The notes beneath the pieces were generated by a model that worked only from the letters and a program-made list of their open reading frames with translations, was not told the origin of the DNA and did not search any database. From Chara braunii (taxonomy: Eukaryota > Streptophyta > Charophyceae > Charales > Characeae), in NCBI GenBank assembly GCA_003427395.1, contig BFEA01000975.1:1-20242 (forward strand): a DNA stretch of 20,242 nucleotides, read 5' to 3'. Position numbers and translations under genes: made by a program. Of the stretch, positions 8,998 through 16,164 are shown piece after piece (positions within the stretch are counted from its first letter, which is position 1; every line of letters starts with the position of its first letter).

Positions 8998-9644
8998 CAG
9001 GGTCATCAGCCCGTACGTACGGAGGTCCCCGGGCAGACCTCCGTATGTACAGGCGTTCGGGGTCCAGTACGGGGTCCGAACCCGACGGCGTTCGGCCCCC
9101 GCCAAAAATTATTTCGGGGCCTAAACATAATTACGTTTTTCTGAATTTCTTTTTGTGAGTTCTCTATGACGTGAGGTACATGCCTGTAAATTTTCAAGTT
9201 ATTTGACTAAGCCAAATAAGAATTAAAAATCGGCAAAGATGGTGGTGTCAAAACGTGCTCGCCCACGTATTTTTTCCCTTTTTACTTTTTGTTTTCACTT
9301 TAGTTCGCGGTCTAAACAATTGTATTATTTTTTGAAACTTTCTTAGTGAGTTTTGTGTTACGTGCAGTACACATCTGTAAATTTTCAGGGCATTTAACTA
9401 TGCAAAAAAGAAATTAAAAATCGCCAAAGATGGCGGTTTCGAAAACATGCTCGTGCACTCCCTAAATTTAATTCTCTCTTTATTTTTACTTATTTTATTA
9501 TTAGGATTTGTTTTTCGTATTTTATTTTTATTTCAAATTTGGTGAGGAATTCCGATATAATGCTCAGGCAAATCTTGTTTAATTTATTTTTTTCCATATA
9601 CGTTCGGGTGTTCGGGTTCGGGCGTTCGGCCCGTCATGAACGCC
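8998..9644 (+). mobile_element. Family A element, copy 2 (3' truncated)
   Basis: Starts CAGGGTCATC after a TA tract. Its subterminal palindrome has different arms from copy 1 (ACGGAGGTC / GACCTCCGT) but the same CCCGGG-type loop. Both internal tandem units are present. Near 9600 it lacks about 50 bp present in copy 1, and at about 9642-9646 it runs directly into an inverted copy, so it has no right end of its own. Confidence 0.72.
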
Positions 9645-9699
9645 ACCCGAATGTACGGGACCCCTTCGGAAGGCGTTCGGCCATTCAGGCCGAACACTG

Positions 9700-9732
<33 letters not shown>

Positions 9733-10370
9733 TCAAAAACTTTGGAAAAAAGTTATGTTATGGATAAAAATAAACTAAACAACATTTGTCCGGGCACTAC
9801 ATCCAAATTCTTTACCAAATTTGAATTAAAAACCGAAAACAGAAAATAAACACTGTGATAAAAAAAATAAAAAATAAAAAGAGAATTCAAATGAGTGAGT
9901 CTGCCAGCACCTTTTCAACACCGACATATTTGTTGATTTTTTATTATTTTTTTGCATTGAAAAATGCCCTGAAAATTTACAGATATGTAGTTTACATAAT
10001 CAATAACTCGTTAAAAAGATTTCAAAAAATAATAAGTTTTTATAGGCCCCGAAATAAAATGAAAATAAAAAGTCAAAAGTGAAAAAAAACAAAATAGTAA
10101 GTGGGCGAGCACGTTTTGACACCCCCATCTTTGACGATTTTTAGTGTTGTTTTGGCTTAGTAGAATGGCGTCAAAATTTATAGGCGTGAACGTTACATCA
10201 TAGAGAACTCAAAAAAAAAAAAATCAGAAAAAAAAACGTATTTTTAGGCCCCGAATGTGTTTTTGGCGGGGGCCAAACCAAGAGGTGTTCGGCCTCCGAA
10301 CCGGACCCCGAACGCCCGAACGTACGGGGGCCGGCCCGGGGGCCCCCGAACGTTCGGTCAAGTAACCCTG
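9645..10370 (-). mobile_element. Family A element, copy 3 (inverted, joined to copy 2)
   Basis: Reads as family A on the minus strand, from the right-terminal GC-rich block (9650-9700) through a long A run at 9700-9728, the two internal units, and the palindrome-bearing left end finishing AACCCTG at 10370. Its hairpin arms are of the copy 1 type (GAACGTTCG). Copies 2 and 3 form a head-to-head inverted pair. Confidence 0.72.
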
Positions 10371-10408
10371 TTTATATCTATATCTCTCTCTCTATATATA
10401 TGTATATA
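10371..10408. repeat. TA/TC-rich microsatellite
   Basis: TATATCTATATCTCTCTCTC followed by a TA tract, between family A copies 3 and 4. Confidence 0.85.
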
Positions 10409-11132
10409 CAGGGTCACCAACCCGTACGTACGGAGGTCCCCGGGTAGACCTCCGTACGTACAGGTGTTCGGGGTCCCGTACGGGGTCCGAACCCGACGGC
10501 AAAATTATTTCGGGGCCTAAACAAAGTTTGTTTTTTCTGAATGTTTTTTTATGAGTTATTTATGACGTGAGGTGCATGCCTATAAATTTTCAAGTTATTT
10601 TGATCAGCCAAAAAAGAATTAAAAATCGCCAAAGATAGCGGTGTCAAAATGTGCTCGCCCACGTTTTGTTTCACTTTTTACTTTTTGTTTCCACTTTAGT
10701 TCGGGGTCTTCACAATTTTATTATTTTTTAAAACTTTCTTAGTGGGTTTTGTATTATGTGGATTATACATCTGTAAATTTTCAGGGCATGTGGCTATGCC
10801 AAAAAAAAACGAAAAATAGCCAAAGATGGCGGCGTCGAAAACATGCTAGCGCATTTACTAAATTTAATTCTCTTTTTATTTTTATTTACTTTTATTATTA
10901 GTATTTGTTTTCGGTATTTTATTTTTATTTCAAATTTGGTAAGGAATCCAGATATAACTCTCAGGCAAATCTTGTTTTATTTATTGTTTTCCATAGCATA
11001 TCTTTGTTTCAGATTTTTTTTATGACGTTTTGTTTTGGTTCGCGTTCGGCCTGAACGGCCGAACGCATCCCCAAGGGGTCCCATACGTTCAGGCGTTCAG
11101 GTTCGGGCGTTCGGCCTGTCCCGAATGCCGGT
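10409..11132 (+). mobile_element. Family A element, copy 4 (right end lost)
   Basis: Starts CAGGGTCACC after a TA tract. It has a perfect 15-bp hairpin, GTACGTACGGAGGTC (10424-10438) with its complement at 10447-10461, loop CCCGGGTA. Internal units follow in order, then the GTTCGGGCGTTCGGCC block. Similarity stops at about 11132, before the expected terminal AACCCTG. Confidence 0.74.
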
Positions 11133-11476
11133 TATTTTGGGTACAGAGGGTCATAGGTTCAAATCATGTCACCTTGAGTCAAAATCAGAGTAAATTCACA
11201 TGAAAATCAATCGACCATTATCACCTCTTATTAGTATTTATAAGCAACAATTAACTTCAGGAAGATGAAGATGCAGCGCGCAAAAGCGAGGTGAGCACGA
11301 TGTTCAGATACTCCATAAATAGGTAAAACACACAAAAAATGAAAGCAAATGTTTGGAGGAGTTTAAAAAGTTTTTATTGAGACTGAAAAAAAGATAAAAA
11401 AACGACGCTTTTTATACAGGCTTTTACTGAAATACGTTTTGATTTTATTAAGAAGATCATGAAGACTGGTACTTGT
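11133..11476. other. Unassigned sequence left of the NUMT
   Basis: AT-rich with no recognisable gene or repeat. The CAGAGGGTCATAGGTTCAAATC-like stretch at 11144-11165 loosely recalls a Pol III B box but lacks a convincing A box. Confidence 0.45.
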
Positions 11477-11587
11477 GTAATTGCTATAATATATACTTCC
11501 TTAACTACAGTACGACAAATCGATTTGAAAAAGATCATTGCATATTCTGCAGTAGCTCACATAAATTTTGTCACTATTGGCATGTTT
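11477..11587 (+). pseudogene. nad4: NUMT: fragment of mitochondrial nad4
   Basis: A 37-codon stretch reads as a highly conserved part of NADH dehydrogenase subunit 4 (respiratory complex I proton-channel subunit). The recognisable core is IIYTSLTTVRQIDLKKIIAY, followed by AVAHINFVTIGMF; land-plant and charophyte NAD4 proteins carry nearly the same string (family knowledge). Similarity starts abruptly near 11477 and stops after GMF at 11587, where the reading continues into unrelated sequence (GRAAVKLP). The open frame begins at an ATG at 11459 and runs to 11656, but only this segment is NAD4-like. Surrounded by nuclear mobile elements, it is best read as a small mitochondrial DNA insertion. 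It cannot encode a working subunit. Confidence 0.8.
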
Positions 11588-11754
11588 GGTCGGGCGGCCG
11601 TTAAGTTACCTATTGTACAAAGACGCACGTGGCCGTATTTCGTGTGTAGGGCATGAGACTCATCACAATCCCGCAAGGTAACGGAAAACATAGCATGTTT
11701 CGAAAACGTTGTTGAGTTTTTTGCATCACAATCTTGATAAATAAAAAAAACTCA

Positions 11755-12250
11755 AATACGAAAACTTAAAACGAGACTGAAATTATTGAATGGGCGAGCA
11801 CGTATTTGACACCGCCATCTTTGGCTTTTTTTTTTTTTTTTTTTGATTTGACAAATGTCATGAAAAATTATATATGTGTATCTTACGTAATAGAGAGTTC
11901 CTAAAAATAAGCTTTGAGAAAATATGTATATAATTTGATCCCCGAAAAAAAAAGAAAAATAAAAAGTGAAAAGAGAAAAAAAACAAATTAGTGAGTGAGT
12001 AAGTAAGTTTTCACACCACCATCTTTGCCGATTTTTCATTATTTTTTAGCCAAACAGAATGCCCTCAAAATTAAGAGGAAGATACCTTACATTACATGGA
12101 ATAAAAAAAACAGATTCAGAAAACAATAATAATATTAAGGTGCGAAAATAATTTTTTGTGAGGTTCGAACCCCTTCCAGTTCGGGCCCCGAACACCCGAA
12201 CGTTGGGGTGTTAGCTTAGGGGCCTTCGTCCATTCGGCCTAACAACCTTG
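11755..12250 (-). mobile_element. Family A element, copy 5 (inverted, diverged, partial)
   Basis: On the minus strand it carries both internal units (at 11786-11826 GGGCGAGCACGTATTTGACA and at 11995-12035) and a worn left-terminal GC-rich block ending AACAACCTTG at 12250, next to a (TA)n tract. It lacks the right-terminal third. Long A and T runs are present. Confidence 0.65.
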
Positions 12251-12274
12251 TCTATATATATATATATATATATA

Positions 12275-12985
12275 CAGGGTTACCTGACTGAATGTTCGGG
12301 GGCCCCCAGGCTGGCCCCCGAACGTTCGGGCGTTCGGGGTCCCGTTCGGGGGCCGAACACCTCCAGGTTTGGCCCCCGCCAAAAAACATTTCGGGGCCTA
12401 AACATACGTTGTTTTTTCTGAATTTTTTTTTGTGAGCTCTCTATGATGTAACGTCCACGCCTATAAATTTTGACGCCATTCTACTAAGTCAAAACAACAC
12501 TAAAAATTGTCAAACATGGGGGTGTCAAAACGTGCTCGCCCACTCACTATTTTGTTTTTTTCCACTTTTAACTTTTTGTTTTCATTTTATTTCCGGGCCT
12601 AAAAAATTTTATTATCTTTTGAAAACTTTTTAATGAGTTATTGATTATGTAAACTACATATCTGTAAATTTTCAGGGCATTTGTCAATGCCTAAAAATAA
12701 TTAAAAATCGGCAAATATGCCGGTGTCAAAAAGGTGCCGGCACACTCACTCATTTTAATTCTCTTTTTATTTTTTCTTATTTTTATCATAGTGTTTATTT
12801 TCTGTATTTGATTTTTAATTCAAATTTGGTAAAGAATTTGGATGTAGTGCCTAGGCAAATGTTGTTTAGTTTATTTGTCTACATAACATATCGTTTTTTG
12901 GGAATTGTTTGATTTCTTTCTTTTTTTTTTTTTTTTTTGGTCCGCGTTCGGCTTGAACGACCGAACGCCTTCCGAAGGGGTCCCG
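12275..12985 (+). mobile_element. Family A element, copy 6 (right end interrupted)
   Basis: Starts CAGGGTTACC after a (TA)n tract. It closely matches copy 1, including the GGGGGCC / GGCCCCC hairpin and both internal units. It ends within the right-terminal block at GGGGTCCCGT (about 12985), where unrelated palindromic sequence begins. Confidence 0.76.
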
Positions 12986-12992
12986 TTGTCGG

Positions 12993-13020
12993 GGCAAATA
13001 CCCTGACAGGGGTATTTGCC
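12993..13020. repeat. Perfect 11-bp inverted repeat
   Basis: GGCAAATACCC (12993-13003) and GGGTATTTGCC (13010-13020) are perfect complements around a 6-nt loop TGACAG. They lie exactly where family A copy 6 breaks off, so they may mark the end of another insertion. Confidence 0.8.
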
Positions 13021-13378
13021 GGTATTTTTCAACGTCAGACGTTGTCTGACCTTTTCGTTGAATTGAAGGACTTGATGAGATTGACGTTTGCCAAAAGTTT
13101 ATTCAGACCTAAACCATGATTAAGGAACTAAGAGTTTTCAGACTTTAGTCCGGACGCGTGTGACGTCCGGGGGTAGCTGGTGTGAACGGCATTGCTTCGC
13201 TTTGTCGAAGCCGCAGGAATGTGCGGATGAGGGAATGCTAAAATTAACCTTATTCTACCAATATCAGCCGCACAATTCAGGGCCTAAGTGGGTTAAAAGG
13301 AGGGTTGCGCCGGGGTATAGGGCCACGACGCAGGAGATGTAGGAAAATTTTGTTTTTATTTCTAGGGCCGCGGGGTTT
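13021..13378. other. Unassigned sequence, higher GC
   Basis: About 360 bp with no recognised gene. Short frames (12937-13119 and 13160-13342) have no family match and the first starts in family A sequence. Not repeated elsewhere in the window. Confidence 0.45.
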
Positions 13379-13459
13379 GACTTCGAGCCTGGGGGCCGAC
13401 AGACCAATGCCAAGGCTTACCCGGTTCGATGGCCAACGAAGCCACGACCATTCCGCTAA
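13379..13459 (-). repeat. tRNA-like (SINE-like) Pol III promoter, copy 1
   Basis: On the minus strand TTAGCGGAATGG (13448-13459) resembles an A box and GGCTCGAAGTC (13379-13389) a B box, about 58 bp apart. Sequence between and beyond does not fold into a standard tRNA that I can defend, so a tRNA-derived SINE head or tRNA relic is more likely than a working tRNA gene. Confidence 0.33.
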
Positions 13460-13568
13460 CCGGTGTGGGTAGGCCACATACGGGCGGAGCCTGCAAGGCC
13501 GTAGGCAGGGAGGTCACCTGGGCTAGCTCTTCATATTGAAGAGGTGCTCCTGTTTAGTGTGAAACAAA

Positions 13569-13656
13569 AGCTAGCCCAGTAGGATAACACACTCGACCGT
13601 CACCCGGCAGATACCAGGATCGAATTTGAGAGACCGTATATACTACTGGGCTAGCT
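13569..13656. repeat. 14-bp inverted repeat enclosing Pol III-like boxes
   Basis: AGCTAGCCCAGTAG (13569-13582) and its perfect complement (13643-13656) enclose 60 nt. Within this, on the plus strand, TAGCCCAGTAGG (13572-13583) matches the A-box pattern and GGATCGAATTT (13617-13627) partly matches a B box. Two more hairpins flank it: CTCTTC/GAAGAG at 13527-13543 and AGCTCC/GGAGCT at 13653-13668. The GGGCTAGCTC core occurs next to both. It could be a foldback element or a modified tRNA-like SINE. Confidence 0.5.
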
Positions 13657-13801
13657 CCTTTTGGAGCTGGCCGTGGTTGTTTTGATGTCGGCGAGGTCTG
13701 ATCTGGCCGTCCGATCGAAGAGATCGCGCGGCCCAGATCAGGCGCGCGATGGTAGCATGGCCCTGCGCAATGGATGACACGCATAAATCGAGAAAAGTTT
13801 C

Positions 13802-13885
13802 AAAAAAAAAAATTTCCCGATCCCATAAGGGATCGAACTCGGGTCTGTAGCACAGGAGGGAAGGAGGGGGGATGCCTGCTAGGCT
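13802..13885 (-). repeat. tRNA-like Pol III promoter with T-run terminator, copy 3
   Basis: On the minus strand AGCCTAGCAGG (13875-13885) is A-box-like and GAGTTCGATCCC (13829-13840) is a strong B-box match (GGTTCGANNCC type). An 11-T run (plus-strand A at 13802-13812) follows shortly after, as a Pol III terminator would. The intervening tract is C/T-rich and does not look like a true anticodon arm. Likely a tRNA-derived SINE head or tRNA pseudogene. Confidence 0.45.
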
Positions 13886-14063
13886 GGCGCAAGACTGCAG
13901 AGGGCGTTGGTTTATGCCAACGGCATACCTAAAAATTGTAAAAAAAAAAAAAAAAAAAGTAAACTAACTATAGTGCCAGATGGCGCTCAGCCAAGTGGCA
14001 AGGGACCTAATGTCCCAGAGGATGTATCAGGCACCCGTTTACAACGGAAAGCCGTTTTGTTCG

Positions 14064-14741
14064 TGAACTATGCGGACAGGGACCTGCCGTATTTGGGTTT
14101 CGATGCTTGTAATAGTTTATTTTTTCCTGGTTTGTTTTGTTTTTGTTTTGTTTTCGTTTTTCGTATTGTGAAAATAGGGAACCGTAGTGCCTCGATGCAT
14201 GGTCCGCAGACCTTTACCTCACTCTGGAACATTCGAGAAGGTCTAAGACTACTAAGATTTCTCTGGGACCAGAATTGTTAGGAGCTTTTCTTAGTACCGA
14301 TTGGGAAAGACCTGACACTATACTGTGTCACAGGGTCAAGGTACGGTGTGCCTGTGTTTGACGACTTCTTTGACTGATTTTTTTGATACCCGGGTACATA
14401 AATACAGAGCGTCTGACTGGTTACCTCTTTTACAGGTCGAACGTGTCTCGCAGTACGCCAGCATCCGGATGTTGGCGCTACATGAGAGCGGGAGTGGGTG
14501 TGGGGAAAGAAGGTATTGTAAGGGGAAGAAGGCCGGAGGAACCCCCTGATGAGACACCGTGGCTGGTGTCGAAACGCGGCGTCGGGGACGCCATACCTGT
14601 ATTGTCCTACTATGTAATTTTCGAACGCTTTTGTCTCATGACCGATTTTGCGTGCGTGATGTTGTGCATGAATCTCATGTATGATGTTGCGTGAGTGATG
14701 TTGTGCATGAAGACGTGATGTTTTTCATACTCTATGAATCT
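14064..14741 (+). repeat. Left pseudo-LTR of the PLE
   Basis: A 678-bp direct repeat of 19000-19691. It starts TGAACTATGCGGACAGGGAC and ends CTCTATGAATCT. By eye identity is about 95%. It lacks a 14-bp segment present in the right copy (right copy about 19204-19217, GG-bounded). Frames within it (13907-14281, 14325-14549, 14383-14694) are mirrored in the other copy but show no protein family. The hammerhead is in its last third. Confidence 0.93.
14531..14592 (+). ncRNA. Type I hammerhead ribozyme, left pLTR
   Basis: Stem I CCCC (14542-14545) with GGGG (14584-14587), probably extended by GGC (14531-14533) with GCC (14590-14592) beyond an internal loop. CTGATGA at 14546-14552, stem II GACACC/GGTGTC (14553-14558 and 14565-14570), GAAA at 14571-14574, minimal 3-bp stem III ACG/CGT with loop CGG, and GTC with cleavage predicted after C14583. 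An open stem I and a tiny stem III are typical of hammerheads in Penelope-like elements. Confidence 0.88.
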
Positions 14742-14887
14742 GCATACCGCGCGTGTGAACACTTTCGGAGTCGCCTTACCGAAAGGGGTGAGCACGTAAT
14801 CGTCCTGAACGACTGCTGATTTCGAAGTTTGACAGTACGACTGCGGTTACGAAGGAGCGAAGTTCACTATCGAGGGGTTGAGTGACG
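14742..14887 (+). other. PLE 5' leader
   Basis: 146 bp between the left pLTR and the ORF1 ATG. No upstream open frame of note. Any internal promoter is not identifiable by eye. Confidence 0.6.
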
Positions 14888-15514
14888 ATGTCGAATGATC
14901 AGCAAGAGATTGGAGGGGGCCATGGAGGCAACGAGGAGAGAGGACCGCGGAGACCTCCACTCATATGTTACGCATGTGGCGAAGAAGGACATTATTCGAC
15001 GCAGTGCAGGAACCCGAGACCGGGTTGGCGAGGCCCCCAACAAGCAAGACCGTCCAGTTCCACGGACTCCAGGCGAGGGAGATCTTATTCGCCATGTAAG
15101 TATTACCGGGGTTCTACTTCCGAAGATTGTGAGGTGCAATCTCAGGTAAAAGAGATTGGAGATAGTATGGCGACATTGCGCGAATATATCGAAGTTGAAC
15201 GTGCGAAGAAGGAGATGAAGGCACGTAAGAAAGCCGAAAGGAAGGAAGTGGAGCGCCGTGCCATGGAGGAAAAGGAAGCCAGGGAGCGAAAAGCAGAAAA
15301 GAAGGCTGAGAAAGCTCGGGAGGAGGAAGAGAGGGTCGCGGCTATTCGTAAGGATATGGACTTACACGTCAAACTTACTGTAAAGGAAGCACTTAGCGGA
15401 GCCTACGCTGAGTTCCGGGAGGCGATTGCTGCCGCGAAGCTCCATGAGAAGATGAAGGGAAAGCAAAAGTGGAGTACGTGCCTGAAGAGGAATTCTCTGA
15501 GTACGAATTCGTAG
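14888..15514 (+). CDS. PLE ORF1, N-terminal part: CCHC zinc-knuckle, coiled-coil protein (frameshifted)
   Basis: Probably a nucleic-acid-binding, Gag-like partner of the element RNA (inferred from domain content). I start at the first ATG (14888; MSNDQQEIGG), since 14882 would be GTG. Residues 27-40 read CYACGEEGHYSTQC, a perfect C-X2-C-X4-H-X4-C zinc knuckle, followed by an Arg/Ser/Pro-rich stretch. From about residue 90 to 190 the chain is very rich in Lys, Glu, Arg and Ala, consistent with a long charged coiled coil. The frame then ends in a short out-of-frame tail (WSTCLKRNSLSTNS), while the +1-shifted frame continues sensibly as VEYVPEEEFSEYEF from about 15469. A single-base indel near 15460-15470 therefore splits one ORF1. 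Charged CCHC proteins of this type are, as I recall, common in charophyte repeats. Confidence 0.75.
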   Translation: MSNDQQEIGGGHGGNEERGPRRPPLICYACGEEGHYSTQCRNPRPGWRGPQQARPSSSTDSRRGRSYSPCKYYRGSTSEDCEVQSQVKEIGDSMATLREYIEVERAKKEMKARKKAERKEVERRAMEEKEARERKAEKKAEKAREEEERVAAIRKDMDLHVKLTVKEALSGAYAEFREAIAAAKLHEKMKGKQKWSTCLKRNSLSTNS

Positions 15515-16062
15515 GCAGCGACATAGAGGAGATACGTGAACGGATGCAAGGTCTAAGTATCAATGAAAAGCGGAAGAGAGGGCCAAAACCTGTTTTCGAG
15601 GATAACCCGCCTATGGAGCTGCCGGCAAAAAGGACACCGAAGCGTACACCGAAGAGAGGGATTCAAAAACCGGCGAAGCTTACACCAAGGCTGACTCGCT
15701 CGAAGACCAAGACAAAAGTTAGACTCTCCCCTGCAACAAAGGAAAGAATCACGGCGGTAGCGAAGCGGAAGATTCCCGCCAGCATGGGCAAGATTGGCCG
15801 GTACAAGCTCATGGAGGACGTGATGCGACTTCCCAAGGATTATGACGCGATCACTCTGCAGAACATTTGCCTTGAGGAGGGGGTTCAGTATAGAGGTAAG
15901 ATTGACGCGATATTTGACTTGGCGGAGCACAGGGCTTACATCGCCTATGGTACCGATAACGAAGACGATGGAGAGGTTGAGAGCAAGCAAGACATTGATG
16001 AAGTTGGGGCGACGAAAATTGTCGAAGGCAACGAGGGAGTTGCTGAGGATGTTGACGAGTAA
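15469..16062 (+). CDS. PLE ORF1, C-terminal part: basic tract and SAP-like segment
   Basis: Continuation of ORF1 after the frameshift; the frame has no credible start of its own (GTG at 15469). An acidic opening (EEEFSEYEF) is followed by a Lys/Arg/Thr/Pro-rich repeat region (KRTPKRTPKRG, RLTRSKTKTK), probably nucleic-acid binding or nuclear-localising. Near residues 105-165 a compact segment (YKLMEDVMRLPKDYDAITLQ, then NICLEEGVQYRGK) resembles helix-turn-helix SAP-type folds; I infer this from pattern only. The acidic C-terminus ends at TAA 16060-16062. Upstream and downstream parts of the element share its frame: ORF2 follows in the same frame after this one stop. Confidence 0.72.
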   Translation: MEYVPEEEFSEYEFVGSDIEEIRERMQGLSINEKRKRGPKPVFEDNPPMELPAKRTPKRTPKRGIQKPAKLTPRLTRSKTKTKVRLSPATKERITAVAKRKIPASMGKIGRYKLMEDVMRLPKDYDAITLQNICLEEGVQYRGKIDAIFDLAEHRAYIAYGTDNEDDGEVESKQDIDEVGATKIVEGNEGVAEDVDE

Positions 16063-16164
16063 TGCGTTTTAGGTATATCTGAGTATTGGAGGCTGTGCCG
16101 GATTTTGGTAGATGTACGTGGTAAGTTTGGTAAGATTGACCGTAAGTTGGAACTGTTGTTCCGC

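Noticed and set aside
8999-9010. CTGATGA on the minus strand at the start of family A copy 2
   Set aside because: No stem II or GAAA box follows. It is only the TIR sequence CAGGGTCATCAG read backwards.
7501-10520. Arg/Pro/Gly-rich and YIYIYI frames in and around family A
   Set aside because: They arise from the GC-rich hairpins and (TA)n tracts and are not conserved as protein between copies.
14882-14890. Earlier ORF1 start at 14882
   Set aside because: That codon is GTG. The first ATG in frame is at 14888 and lies upstream of the zinc knuckle.
15142-15372. Minus-strand Ser/Ala/Phe-rich frame
   Set aside because: Antisense of the Lys/Glu-rich coiled coil of ORF1; the composition is the expected artefact.
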